64,000 nt of DNA from Oxytricha trifallax (Eukaryota > Ciliophora > Spirotrichea > Sporadotrichida > Oxytrichidae): NCBI GenBank assembly GCA_000711775.1, contig ARYC01000261.1:1-64000 (forward strand). The letters are read 5' to 3'. Positions within the stretch are counted from its first letter, which is position 1, and every line of letters starts with the position of its first letter. Shown piece by piece: positions 1 through 10,816 of the stretch. The translations under genes were made by a program, and so were the position numbers. The notes beneath the pieces were generated by a model. It saw only the letters and a program-made list of their open reading frames with translations, had not been told where the DNA came from and did no database searches.

Positions 1-794
1 TCATTTGCAAACTCATTTTAATATTGCTCGTTCTTAATGAGATACTTGAATGGATATACCTTGTATGCGAATTCATCAACAACTATAAGTTTTACCTTGT
101 TAGGTACGTCAATATTCAAATAGTTTTCAATACAGCTGCTCATGTCGACTGCATTTAATGCAGGTATATACATTGCTCTCTCTTATAAGCATGCAATATA
201 CATACCATTTGCTGGTTTGTTCATTGACTCAAACCGCTTCTATCTCTTAAGTCTCTCCTACTGCTCTATTTGTGAATCAAGAGAGTTATTTTTTCTTTTA
301 GCAGGTACAAGCTTTTAAGTTTCCTCATCTTTAATCAGGAATTCGCTTAAATGATGCTTTTGCATATGTCTCTCTACTTTAGCTGAGTGAGCATAAGACT
401 TCATGCAGGTAGTGCATTAATATCTACCATCTACTTTATCATGCTTGAAGTGGATCTTAGCTCTACCAGAGTGTACCTCTTTGATGTGTCTCTTCAAGCT
501 AGACTCAATTGAGAAGAAATTTTAGCAGTCTTCACATTAAAATGTTTTAATTTTTTCTATTGGTTGCTGTTCCTTATCTTCCTCAACCAATTCAACTTAT
601 GTTTAAACTACCATCTCTGCACTCTACTTCTTGTTTTAAACTTAAATTTTAAAGACCTCAGCTTTAAACTCTAGAGCTCTTATCTCTACCTCCTTTTCAA
701 TATAAATTACTTCTGGTTTCTTGGAGGAGCCAAAGTTGAGCAATGATTAACCTGTTCCAAGAGAGATTGCTTTACGATTTAAGTTAGCCGCCAT
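1..794 (-). CDS. TBE '57-kD' zinc-finger/kinase ORF, N-terminal part
   Basis: Start is the ATG at 794-792 and the frame stays open to the window edge (264 codons, TAA/TAG as Gln). Two C2H2 zinc fingers are visible, the first starting CEDC (plus-strand positions about 440-550) and ending H-x4-H, the second with C-x2-C and KSY then HMQKHH. The kinase half of this TBE protein lies outside the window; it is seen in copy C. The upstream region holds GGTACC-rich repeats and separates it from the divergent 22-kD ORF. The frame is intact here, unlike in copy C. Confidence 0.88.
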
Positions 795-1357
795 GTTTAA
801 ATTCAAATTTAAATTTCTATTATTAATAAGTAAAAACCTCACTGGCTATACTAACTTTGTATAGGAGCTGGCACTGCAACAACAATGGTTGATCTTAGGT
901 GTTAGACATCATATTTATACTTAGTTTATAACTATAAATTTTCTAATTTTATGCTTAATATTTTTATTTTGGTACCAACTGAGAATAAATTCAGGTTGGT
1001 ACTGGTACCAATTAGGTTTTGAACCATTTTGAAACTTTTCCATTAAAACCTCATTAGTTAAAAACTAGGTACTAATTAAGTTTTGGTACTATTAAATTGG
1101 TACCAATTAAATTTAATCGAATTTAGTACCGGTACTAATCAAATTTAAACAAATTTAGTCCTAATTTAATGGAACTAAATTGATAAAAATGGAGCTCCAT
1201 CTCTGAAGTTTGTTACAGCTTCTGCCAGCTTTCTCACGTATCCTTATCAGGTTGACCTCCTATAAGATTCCCATATTTAATACTAAGATTTTTAACAGTA
1301 GGATCCAGAACTCTATATATTAAAATTTGAAATTCAATAACAAGAGAAGGAACAAGG
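795..1357. repeat. TBE A internal spacer with GGTACC-rich repeats
   Basis: A 560-bp noncoding spacer between the divergent zinc-finger and 22-kD ORFs. From about 970 to 1160 it carries many short direct and inverted copies of GGTACC and GGTACTAATTAA-like words mixed with AAATTTAA runs. The same block occurs in copy C (8790-9010). Its location between divergent starts suggests a shared promoter or a transposase-binding array; that is inference. Confidence 0.6.
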
Positions 1358-2143
1358 ATGGAATCTATAGGTACTGCAATGAAGAGGGTTGAAGCTTAAG
1401 AAATATTCTCAAGATTTAGAAGCAAGGAAGATCTCTATCGATACCTCACTTAGCATGGTAAGCATGTGACATATACTTAATCATATACTATAGTGGGTTT
1501 TTCCTTCCAACGATGGAAGGTACCAAAATTTCATTCTTAAAAGCTATACTCTGCGATGAGAAGAAAGCCTTTAAAGACAGTGAAATAAAGTTGATAGATA
1601 TACCAAACTACCCAGAGATTTCAGTCACTAATCTCTACGAGGATGCGATGAATGATGAAGAGTTGGTAGTTTATCATCATACCAAGAAACAACTCTCTAA
1701 CAAGCTTCCAGAAAGGAGCTTCTTCTTTGGAGTTCTTGGCCCTTTAAGAGAGAGTTATCTCATAGAGATCATTGAAGAAGCTCACAAAAAACGCTACTCT
1801 ATTTCTCCTGAAGATTAAAAGAAGCAAGGCATACTAATAAGCGAGACCTGGCTCGCTGAGCTTAAGAAGCATCCATTCCTCTCTCGTAAGCTTTGATTCA
1901 TAACTTTGTAGACGCGGAACTGGTATATTCCTAATGAAAGAGCATGCGAAGGTTCACAGAGAGAGAAAGTCATAGACTATTTATGAAGTGAGCAAAAGAC
2001 TTTATAAAGATGTCTAAAAGCTAGAAGAAATGAACATAGATGCAGGAGCTGGCACAAAGAGAAGAAATATGGGTCCAAGCAAGCCTTAAGAAGAGGAGAA
2101 GAAAGAGAAGCCAAACCCCTTTATGGGCCAATTTAATATGTGA
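1358..2143 (+). pseudogene. TBE '22-kD' accessory ORF, copy A (frameshifted)
   Basis: Start ATG 1358, stop TGA 2141. Intron 1 (1458-1493, 36 nt, GTAAGC...TATAG) is needed to join the two halves, and comparison with copies B and C shows a second 26-nt intron (GTAAGC...TTGTAG) near 1887-1912. After removing both introns the frame is off by 4 nt just past intron 2, where copy C has a 4-base longer exon, so this copy is broken. The function of the TBE 22-kD protein is not known to me. It lies tail to tail with the transposase. Confidence 0.82.
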
Positions 2144-2149
2144 ATATAT

Positions 2150-3212
2150 TCATTCGTTTAAATCTAAAACTTATTTATAAACATTCATTCTTCCTTCTCT
2201 CGCACAAACTGTTGTCTTATCTACGCTTACTCTCTTACAGCTGCTTTGAATCAATCTACTGTATCGATAGGCAAGTCATGCATAAGATGATACAGCAGCA
2301 GCTTCTTGTATTGAGTCTTGATTTAACTCCAATAGAATTCTATTCCATTAAATTAAGGACTATAAGGAACGTTATAAACAGGAGTTATATTTAGGTCTTC
2401 ATAAGCTTTCTTAGACTCCTTAGTCTTATGAACTGAGAGGTTATCAACAAACAGGATGATCTCTTGGTTACTATACTTCTCTCTGAGCTTATGTAGGAAA
2501 CTCTATATACTACTCTCGCTTAATAGAGCGAGGGTGAATATCATAACTCTCTAGGCCTGAATCTTCACCTATACCAGCTAAAATTGCATGGGTGACTACC
2601 TTCACTTTTTAATCATAGACTTCTATATTATCATACTTCTTATACCAAGACTTATTAATAAAGGTTGAAAGTAAACACAGCTTCATCTGCATGTATGAAC
2701 TTGATGTTATTAGTAATAGCTCTCTGCATTTAATCATATATATAGTTTAAATTATTACAATAAAATGGCACTGTAAATCAATCACTCTCTTCACTCTGTT
2801 GATAGTCTTGAAAGTAATACCATTTCTTCTATAAATGCTAGCTATAGTCTAAGGAGAGATGCGCATATCAGGAAACTTGCGATGAAACATTACAGCTCGC
2901 TAGTCTAGAGGAAGAAAGTGTGCCCAATACTTTAAAGTCTTAGAGTCACAGAGGTAGTCAATATGGTGCTGTGAGAACTTTTATTTTCTAGTAGGATGCT
3001 TTCAAGTACCAGAATTAAAATGCTAAACAGCTAACATGCAGTGATCTAACAGTAGAGGCACTCTTGTGTAAGAGATTTGCAATAGCTGCATAATTCAATA
3101 TTGGTTTGACTTAGTCTATATTAATACTCGTACCATACCTAAGCTTAAGCAGTAAATCTAAATACTTCTCATCATAAATAGACCCTAAATATCGCAAATT
3201 TCTATTTCTCAT
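2150..3212 (-). pseudogene. TBE Tc1/mariner-like DDE transposase, copy A
   Basis: Catalyses cut-and-paste DNA transposition and, by the literature on Oxytricha TBEs, takes part in germline DNA elimination. Read 3212 to 2150: an N-terminal helix-turn-helix-like part, then a DDE core with HADEAVF (first Asp), FVDNLSVHK (second Asp) and NGIEFYW (Glu). A single T is missing before the core relative to copy C, giving a frameshift. Another frame change near residue 85 is shared with copy C and may be an unrecognised short intron. The stop TGA lies 7 bp from the stop of the 22-kD ORF. Confidence 0.9.
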
Positions 3213-3229
3213 TTTGAAAATTGGCCTAA

Positions 3230-3314
3230 TTTCTCTACTAACCCCAATAAGACCCCAACTCTACCCTACTAATCAAAGCACTTATAAACCTCATTAAGGG
3301 GTTTTGGGGTTTTG
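3230..3314. repeat. TBE A right inverted terminal repeat with telomere-like end
   Basis: About 85 bp, ending in GGGGTTTTGGGGTTTTG. It is the reverse complement of the element C left end (6659-6743) with a few mismatches, including the internal block with two CCCC runs. Confidence 0.93.
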
Positions 3315-3344
3315 ATTGAAGCACTGAAAGGTTTTGGGGTTTTA

Positions 3345-4123
3345 ATGAAGAGAATTTAATCTCAAGATTTAATAGGAAAATTCAGAAGTAAAGAAGATCT
3401 TTACAGATACTTGGTATAGTAAGGTAAGTTTTTACTTATAACTAACTTATTAACTATAGTTAGATTGTTCTTGCCAACTTAGGAGGGAACTAAAATCTTA
3501 TTCTTAAAAGCCTTACTGATTGAAGAGAAAAAAGCTTTTAAGTCTAATGAAATTAGGATGATAGAGATACCTAACTACCCTGAAATATCAGTGAAAAACC
3601 TATATGATGATGCTGTGAGTGATCCGGACGTAGCTCTCTACCTTCCATCAAAGCTACACCCTTTAATATGTTGCTAGAGAGAAACTTCTTCTTTGGTGTT
3701 CTTGCAACTCTGAAAGCTGAGTACTTTAATGAAATTATTTAAGAAGCTCATAAGAAACGCTTCAGCATATCTCCTGAAGAAAAAGAGAAACAAGGTATTA
3801 AAATAAGTGACACCTGGCTGTAGGAACTTCAAAAGCATCCTTTCATCTCAAGTAAGCTTAGTCTTCTAACTTTATAGATAAATCTGGTACTGCTATATAC
3901 TTGAAGAAAGAGCGCAGCAAATTAAATAGAGAGAGAGAAAGAAAGAAAGTCTCAAGTAAAGGATGAATTGAGTAAGAGGCTCTTCAAAGATTTATAAAAG
4001 CCAGAAGAGATGAACATAGATGCGGGAGCTGGCACTAAGAAAAGAAACATAGGCCCAAGCAAGCCTTAAGAGGAAGAAAAGAAAGAGAAGCCAAATCCCT
4101 TTACGGGCAATCTTAATATGTGA
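3345..4123 (+). pseudogene. TBE 22-kD-type ORF, unit B1
   Basis: Begins with the ATG at 3345, which corresponds to residue 8 of copy A, because the telomere-like block has replaced the first codons. Introns at the two conserved places are present (about 36 nt, and 26 nt ending TTTATAG). One T is missing near 3660 (CACCCTTTAATATG), which shifts the frame and gives a TAG-containing detour. The same deletion is in unit B2, so the array was duplicated after the gene was already broken. Confidence 0.8.
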
Positions 4124-4129
4124 ACTTAT

Positions 4130-5085
4130 TCATTCATTTAAATCTAAAACTTATTTATATACACAAAGTCTCCCTTCTCTAGAGCTTACTAAATCATTAT
4201 CATCGCTGACTCTTTTAGCAGCACTCTTAAGAAAATCTACTGAATCTATCTTCAGATCGCGCATCAATTTATAGAGTAGAAGTTTCTTGTAGTGTCCTTT
4301 CAATAACCCCCAATTTAATTACATTCCATTGAACTGAGGACTGTAAGGAACATTAAATTTAGGTGTTATGTTTAATCTTTCGTATTCCTTCCTTGAGTCT
4401 TTAGATTGATGAACTGACAAGTTATCAACGAACAGAATAATCTCTTAGTCGGCGTACTTGTCTCTGAGTTAATATTGCAAGAGCTTAATATATTATTCAG
4501 TCTTTATAGAACGAGGGTGAATCACATAGGCCTCGAGGGCATTATCTTCGCTTATTCCACCAAGTATAGCATGAGTTTAAACCTTAACCTTTTAATCACG
4601 TACTTCAATGTTGCTGTATTTTTAATACCAAGGCCTTGATATGAAAGTATTAAAGGTGAATACTGACTCATCAGCGTGTATGAGCATTATATTATGCTCT
4701 TAAGACCTCTGCATTTAATCGAATATATAATTTAAATTAGTCTTATAAAATGGAACTGTAATTTCAATCACTCTCTTTATGCGATTGACTGTCTTGTAAG
4801 ATTTTCCATTCTTTTTATATATGTTAGCTATAGATTAAGCAGAGATGTGAAGCTCAGGAAATTGGTGAAGAAACAGCATAGAATTAAGTTGCTATCTCTA
4901 TAAATTCAATGGTAATAGACAGTGAGACCTAACAGCAGCATAGCAGGAGATTTATGGAGCAGCCTTGCTATAGATGTATAATTAAGAATAGGTCTGAGTT
5001 GATCACCATATTCATCGCATCCATAACGTACCTTAAACAATAAATCTATATACTCACTGTCATAAACTGACCCAAAACATCGCAT
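4130..5085 (-). pseudogene. TBE transposase, unit B1
   Basis: Start codon complement at 5085, with an opening like copy A (start MRC then F-G-S-V-Y-D). The DDE core is recognisable at 4300-4720, with the second Asp in a FVDNLSVH-like motif. About 110 bp found in copies A and C around residues 70-110 are missing or rearranged. It is shorter than the full-size copies and probably not functional. Confidence 0.78.
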
Positions 5086-5202
5086 ATACTCACTTAAATT
5101 GCTAATATTTAAACATTAAATCCCTAATAAAGTATGCACTAATAGTCTGCTTTTATCAATAAAAAATTCCATTAAACTACTGAAAGGGTTTTGGGGTTTT
5201 TA

Positions 5203-5971
5203 ATGAAGAGAATTTAATCTCAAGATTTAATAAGAAAATTTGGTAGTAAAGAAGACCTTTACAGATACTTGGTATAGCAATGTAATTTTTAACTTATAAC
5301 TAACTTAATAACCATATTTGGATTGTTCTTGGCCGACTTACGAGGGAACTAAAATCTCATTTATAAAAGCCTTACTGATTGAAGAGAAAAAAGCTTTTAA
5401 GTCTAATGAAATTAGGATGATAGAGATACCTAACTACCCTGAAATATCAGTGAAAAACCTATATGATGATGCTGTGAGTGATCCGGACGTAGCTCTCTAC
5501 CTTCCATCAAAGCTACACCCTTTAATATGTTGCTAGAGAGAAACTTCTTCTTTGGTGTTCTTGCAACTCTGAAAGCTGAGTACTTAAATGAAGTTATTTA
5601 AGAAGCTCATAAGAAACGCTACAGCATCTCTCCTGAAGAAAAAGAGAAGCAAGGCATTAAAATAAGTGACACCTGGCTGAGGAACTTCAAAAGCATCCTT
5701 TCATCTCAAGTAAGCTTAGTCTTCTAACTTTATAGAAAAACCTGGTACTGCTATATACTTGATGAAAGAGCGCAGCAAATTAAACAGAGAGAGAAGTCTT
5801 GAGTAAAGCATGAATTTAGTAAAAGACTCTACAAAGTTTTCTAAAAGCCAGACGAGATGAACATAGATGCAGGGGCTGGAACTAAGAGAAGAAAGATGAG
5901 CCCAAGCAAGCCTTAAGAAGGAAGAAAAAAAAGAGAAGCCAAATCCCTTTACGGGCAAATTTAATATGTGA
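5203..5971 (+). pseudogene. TBE 22-kD-type ORF, unit B2
   Basis: Same structure as in B1: start directly after the telomere-like block, the two small introns, and the same single-base deletion near 5519. Small further differences are scattered in the 3' half. Broken. Confidence 0.8.
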
Positions 5972-5978
5972 ACTTATT

Positions 5979-6658
5979 CCTTCGTTTAAGTCGAATACTT
6001 ATTTATAAACACAAAATAATCCTTCTCTAGCGCACACTTTCGCTTTATCATCGTTGACTCTCTTAGCAGCACTCTTAATAAAATCAACTGTATCTATCTT
6101 CAGATTATGCATCAGATGGTAGAGCAGCAATTTCTTATAATGACCTTTCAATAACCCCCAATATAATTAAATTCCATTGAACTGAGGACTGTAGGGAATT
6201 AAATTTAGGTGTTATGTTTAATCTTTCGTATTCCTTCCTTGAGTCTTCAGATTGATGAACTGACAAGTTATCAACGAACAGAATAATCTCTTAGTCGGCG
6301 TACTTGTCTCTGAGTTAATATTGCAAGAGCTTAATATATTATTCAGTCTTTATAGAACGAGGGTGAATCACATAGGCCTCGAGGGCATTATCTTCGCTTA
6401 TTCCACCAAGTATTGCATGAGTTTAAACCTTAACCTTTTAATCATATACTTCAATGTTGCTGTAACTCTTATACCATGACCTTGATATGAAGGTATTTAA
6501 GGTGAATACTGCCTCATCAGCGTGTATGAACTTAATATTATGCTCTTAAGACCTCTGCATTTGATTGAATATATAATTTAAATTAGTCTTATAAAATGGA
6601 ACATTAAAGTCAATCACTCTCTTTATACGATTGACTGTCTTGTAAGATATTTCCATTT
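5979..6658 (-). pseudogene. TBE transposase, unit B2 (N-terminus lost)
   Basis: Contains the C-terminal DDE part only; the N-terminal third is replaced by element C at 6658. Its usual stop TGA, found at the corresponding place in A and C, is changed to GGA, so the frame reads on into the 22-kD gene on the other strand. Confidence 0.78.
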
Positions 6659-6743
6659 CAAAACCCCAAAACCCCTTAGTGAGGTTTGTAAGTGCTTTGA
6701 TTTGTAGGGTATAGATGGGGTCTTATTGGGGTTAGTAGAGAAA
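6659..6743. repeat. TBE C left inverted terminal repeat
   Basis: Begins with two and a half C4A4-type units and ends in GTTAGTAGAGAAA. It pairs with 10685-10768 with only a few mismatches. Confidence 0.95.
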
Positions 6744-6760
6744 TTAGGCCAATTTACAAA

Positions 6761-7824
6761 ATGAGAAATAGTAATTAGCGAAATTTAGGGTCGATTTATG
6801 ATGAGAAATATTTAGATTTACTGCTTCAGCTTTGGTATGGTACGAGTATTAATATAGATTAAGTCAAGCCAGTATTGAATTATGCAGCTATTGGCAAAGC
6901 TCTTACACAAGAGTGCCTCTACTGTTAGATATCACTGCATGTTAGCTGTTTAGCATTTTAATTCTGGTACTTGAAAGCATCCTGCTAGAAAATAAAAGTT
7001 CTCACAGCACCATATTGACCACCTCTGTGACTCTAAGACTTTAAAGTATTGGGCACACTTTCCTCTAGACTAGCGAGCTGTAATGTTCATCGCAAGTTTC
7101 CTGATATGCGCATCTCTCCTTAGACTATAGCCAACATTTATAGAAGAAATGGTATTACTTTCAAGACTGTCAACAGAGTGAAGAGAGTGATTGATTTTAC
7201 AGTGCCATTTTATAGTAATAATTAAAATATATATATGATTAAATGCAGAGAGCTATTGATAATAACATCAAGTTCATACATGCAGATGAAGCTGTGTTTA
7301 CTTTCAACACTTTTATTAATAAGTCTAGGTATAAGAAGTATGATAATATAGAAGTTTATGACTAAAAAGTGAAGGTAGTTACCCATGCAATTTTAGCTAG
7401 TATAAGTGAAGATTCAGGCTTAGAGAGTTATGTGATTCACCCTCGCTCTATTAAGCGAGAGTAGTATATAGAGTTCCTACATAAGCTCAGAGAGAAGTAT
7501 TGCAACCAAGAGATCATCCTGTTTGTTGATAACCTCTCAGTTCATAAGACTAAGGAGTCTAAGAAAGCTTATGAAGACCTAAATATAACTCCTATTTATA
7601 ACGTTCCTTATAGTCCTTAATTTAATGGAATAGAATTCTACTGGAGTTAAATCAAGACTCACTACAAGAAGCTGCTGCTGTATCATCTTATGCATGACTT
7701 GCCTATCGATACAGTAGACTTGATTCAAAGCAACTGTAAGAGAGTAAGCGTGGATAAGACAACAGCTTGTGCGAGAGAAGGAAGAATGAATGTTTATAAA
7801 TAAGTTTTAGATTTAAACGAATGA
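6761..7824 (+). pseudogene. TBE Tc1/mariner-like DDE transposase, copy C
   Basis: ATG at 6761, stop TGA 7822. The catalytic half (about 7250-7824) is one open frame with HADEAVF, FVDNLSVHK and NGIEFYW carrying the three acidic residues, followed by a basic tail. The N-terminal half has indels relative to copy A: two extra bases near 6930, one lost base near 7085 and one lost T near 7225, so a full-length product is unlikely. It should bind the adjacent terminal repeats. Confidence 0.9.
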
Positions 7825-7830
7825 ATATAT

Positions 7831-8621
7831 TCACATATTAAATTGGCCCATAAAGGGGTTTGGCTTCTCTTTCTTCTCCTCTTCTTAAGGCTTGCTTGGA
7901 CCCATATTTCTTCTCTTTGTGCCAGCTCCTGCATCTATGTTCATTTCTTCTAGCTTTTAGACATCTTTATAAAGTCTTTTGCTCACTTCATAAATAGTCT
8001 ATGACTTTCTCTCTCTGTGAACCTTCGCATGCTCTTTCATTAGGAATATACCAGTTCCAGGTTTCCCTACAAAGTTATGAATCAAAGATTACTAGAGAGG
8101 AATGGGTGCTTCTTAAGCTCAGCGAGCCAGGTCTCGCTTATTAGTGTGCCTTGCTTCTTTTAATCTTCAGGAGAAATAGAGTAGCGTTTTTTGTGAGCTT
8201 CTTCAATGATCTCTCTGAGAGAACTCTCTCTTAAAGTGCCAAGAACTCCAAAGAAGAAGCTCCTTTCGGGAAGCTTGTTAGAGAGTTGTTTCTTGGTAGG
8301 AAGATAAACTACCAACTCTTCATCTTTCATCACATCCTCGTAGAGATTAGTCACTGAAATCTCTGGGTAGTTTGGTATATCTATCAACTTTATATCACTG
8401 TTTTTGAAGGCTTTCTTCTCATCGCAGAGTATAGCTTTTAAGAATGAAATTTTGGTACCTTCCATCGTTGGAAGGAATAAACCCACTATAGTATATGATT
8501 AAGTATATGTCACATGCATACCATGCTAAGTGAGGTATCGATAGAGATCTTCCTTGCTTCTAAATCTTGAGATCATTTCTTAAGCTCCAACCCTCTTCAT
8601 TGCAGTACTTATAGATTCCAT
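7831..8621 (-). CDS. TBE 22-kD-type accessory protein, intact copy
   Basis: Start codon complement at 8621, stop at 7833-7831. Removing two introns with GT-AG ends (36 nt near 8488-8523 and 26 nt near 8064-8089) leaves 729 nt, a whole number of codons (242 residues), with no internal TGA. The protein is hydrophilic and rich in Lys/Glu with a TKISF-like motif after intron 1. I recognise no domain. It is the only fully open ORF of this element, which suggests either recent decay of the others or separate selection on it. Confidence 0.85.
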
Positions 8622-9185
8622 CCTTGGTCCTTCTCTTGTTATTGAATTTCAAATTTTAATATATAGAGTTCTGGATCCTACAGTTAAAAATATTAATATT
8701 AAATATGGGCATCTTATAGGAGGCCAACCTGGTAAGGATACGTGGAGAAAGCTGGCAAAAGCTGGAACAAACTTCAGAGATGGAGCTCCATTTTTATCAA
8801 TTTAGTTCCATTAAATTAGCACTAAATTTGTTTAAATTTAATTAGTACCGGTACTAAATTCGTTTAAATTTAATTGGTACAATTTAATAGTACCAAAACT
8901 TAATTAGTACCTAGTTTTAAACTAATGAGGTTTTAATGGAAAAGTTCCAAATGGTTCAAAACCTAATTGGTACCAGTACCAACCTGAATTTATTCTCAGT
9001 TGGTACCAAAATTAAAAATATTAAGCATAAAATTAGAAAATCTATAGTTATAAACTAAGTATAAATATGATGTCTAACACCTAAGAATCAACCATTGTTG
9101 TTGCAGTGCCAGCTCCTATACAAAGTTAGTATAGCCAGTGAGGTATTTACTTATTAATAATAGAAATTTAAATTTGAATTTAAAC
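8622..9185. repeat. TBE C internal spacer with GGTACC-rich repeats
   Basis: Counterpart of the copy A spacer. GGTACC/GTACCGGTAC words and TTTAATTAGTACC-like repeats cluster at 8815-9010 between divergent ORF starts. No ORF is visible. Confidence 0.6.
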
Positions 9186-10630
9186 ATGGCGGCTAACTTA
9201 AATCGTAAGGCAGTTTCTCTTGGAACAGGTTAATCATTGCTCAACTTTAGCTCCTCCAAGAAACCAGAAGTAATTTATATTGAAAAGGAGGTAGAGCTAA
9301 GAGCTCTAGAGTTTGAAGCTGAGGTCTTTAAAATTTAAGTTTAAAACAAGAAGTAGAGTGCTGAGATGGGAGTTTAAACATAAGTTGAATTGGTTGAGGA
9401 AGATAAGGAACAGCAACCAATAGAAAAAATTAAAACATTTTAATGGAGACTGCTAAAATTTCTTCTCAACTGAGTCAAGCTTGAAGAGACACATCAAAGA
9501 GGCACACTCTGGTAGAGCTAAGATCTACTTCAAGCATGAGAAAGTAGATGGTAGATACTAATGCAATACCTGCATGAAGTCTTATACGCACTCAGCTAAA
9601 GTAAAGAGACATATGCAAAAGCATCATCTAAGCGAATTCCTGATTAAAGATGAAGAAACTTAAAAGCTTGTACCTGCTAAAAGAAAAAATAACTCTCTTG
9701 ATCCACAAATAGAACAGTAGGAGAGACTTAAGAGATAGAAGCGGTTTGAGTCAATGAACAAACCAGCAAATGGTATGTATATTGCATGCTTATAAGAGAG
9801 AGCAATGTATATACCTGCATTAAATGCAGTCGACATAAGCAGCTGTATTGAAAACTATTTGAATATTGACGTACCTAACAAGGTAAAACTTATAGTTGTT
9901 GATGAATTCGCATACAAGGTATATCCATTCAAGTATCTCATTAAGAACGAGCAATATTAAAATGAGTTTGCAAATGAATACATAGTACTGAGAGAGACTT
10001 AGAAAAGATAATGCAAGAACTTAGCTAAGCTCGACGGAGTTATACTTGGTCATGGTTTTATAGCTTTGAGACTCAAGAAGTTTGAAATGACTCTAAGAGA
10101 GTATCTCTACCATAATAGATATCCTGATGATTTGAATGAGATACTCACAGATATGACTAAGGGTGTGAAAGAGCTCCATGATCTAGGGTATGTTCATAGA
10201 GATTTGAAGCCAGAAAATGTAATGCTAAATCTCTGCCCTTTAAAAGAAGTAGTCATAGATTTCAACAGAGCAATAAGACAAGAGATAGTGACTTAGCTAA
10301 GGTTTTAGGCACTCCAGGATACTTCCCTATAAGAGAGAAATGGACAAATGGCTCTGTATAATGGGATGTTGGGCGGTAGCTGCAATTATCTTAGAGTGCG
10401 ATATGGAAAGTATGTCATACTTTGGAACAAAACATGAGAAATAATCAATAAGTTTGGCTGCTAAACATATTAAGCAAAATGAAATATGCAATGAAATTAA
10501 GAAGATAGTTGAGATGGTCATCGTAAAAGCTCCAGCATATCCACGATAATCATTGGATGATATACTAAAACAACTACAGACTGCTAAATTCAAGAGGTAT
10601 CACAAAGATAAGCAGATAAAATTTGTTTGA
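9186..10630 (+). pseudogene. TBE '57-kD' zinc-finger/protein-kinase ORF, copy C
   Basis: Starts at ATG 9186 and ends near TGA 10628. The N-terminal half carries two C2H2 fingers. A 2-bp deletion at about 9443 removes the first Cys of finger 1 and shifts the frame relative to copy A. The C-terminal half is a protein kinase: HRDLKPEN catalytic loop at about 10195, then IDFNRA where DFG is expected, then GTPGY (activation-segment end) and WDVGCWAV (subdomain IX). Two further frame changes lie near 10290 and 10360. The DFN motif could mean altered metal binding. Length is divisible by three only after correction, so it is a pseudogene. Confidence 0.87.
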
Positions 10631-10684
10631 ATTAAGTACAATAATACTCATTAAACATTCATTAAATTCATAAAAAACCTGCGT

Positions 10685-10768
10685 TTTCTCTACTAACCCC
10701 AATAAGACCCCAACTATACCCTACAAATCAAAGCACTTATAAACCTCACTAAGGGTTTTGGGGTTTTG
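10685..10768. repeat. TBE C right inverted terminal repeat
   Basis: Reverse complement of 6659-6743, ending in GGGTTTTGGGGTTTTG. Confidence 0.95.
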
Positions 10769-10816
10769 ATTGTCATCCACTTAATCTCTCTCTTCGTCTA
10801 TATTATTATTAGGGTT

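Larger units (their letters stand above)
1..3314 (-). mobile_element. TBE transposon copy A (left part outside window)
   Basis: Order read from its terminal repeat inwards: transposase (minus), 22-kD-type ORF (plus), zinc-finger ORF (minus, running off the window edge). The right end at 3297-3314 is a G4T4G4T4G block, the telomere-like terminus of TBE elements. The first 3.3 kb match element C at 6659-9980 in inverted orientation with only scattered differences, so A and C form a 3.3-kb inverted repeat. The family identity rests on the terminus, the three-ORF layout and the DDE transposase. Confidence 0.93.
3330..5201 (-). mobile_element. Tandem TBE derivative B1 (deleted for the kinase side)
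   Basis: The unit consists of a GGTTTTGGGGTTTT block (3330-3343), a 22-kD ORF starting immediately after it, and a transposase ORF on the other strand. It ends in a second telomere-like block (5186-5201). The zinc-finger/kinase ORF and the GGTACC spacer are missing, so the unit is 1,858 bp instead of 4.1 kb. The next unit begins directly after it with nearly identical sequence, and the short tail at 3315-3343 resembles the end of yet another unit, so this is a head-to-tail array. B units are clearly diverged from A and C. Confidence 0.85.
5202..6658 (-). mobile_element. Tandem TBE derivative B2, truncated by element C
   Basis: Second unit of the 1,858-bp tandem array, almost identical to B1 from its first ATG. 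It stops at 6658 inside the transposase gene, where the terminal repeat of element C begins. The missing remainder of the unit is not found on the far side of C (10769 on), so this is not a simple nested insertion. Confidence 0.85.
6659..10768 (+). mobile_element. Complete TBE transposon, copy C (4,110 bp)
   Basis: Both termini are present: CAAAACCCCAAAACCCC at 6659-6675 and its inverse at 10753-10768 (one G shorter). They are followed inwards by about 85 bp of inverted repeat. Gene order is transposase (+), 22-kD ORF (-), spacer, zinc-finger/kinase ORF (+). Full TBE length is about 4.1 kb, matching this copy. Right flank ATT at 10769-10771 and left flank ATT at 6655-6657 (offset by one T) are a possible 3-bp A-n-T target duplication. 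Only the 22-kD ORF is free of frameshifts. Confidence 0.96.
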
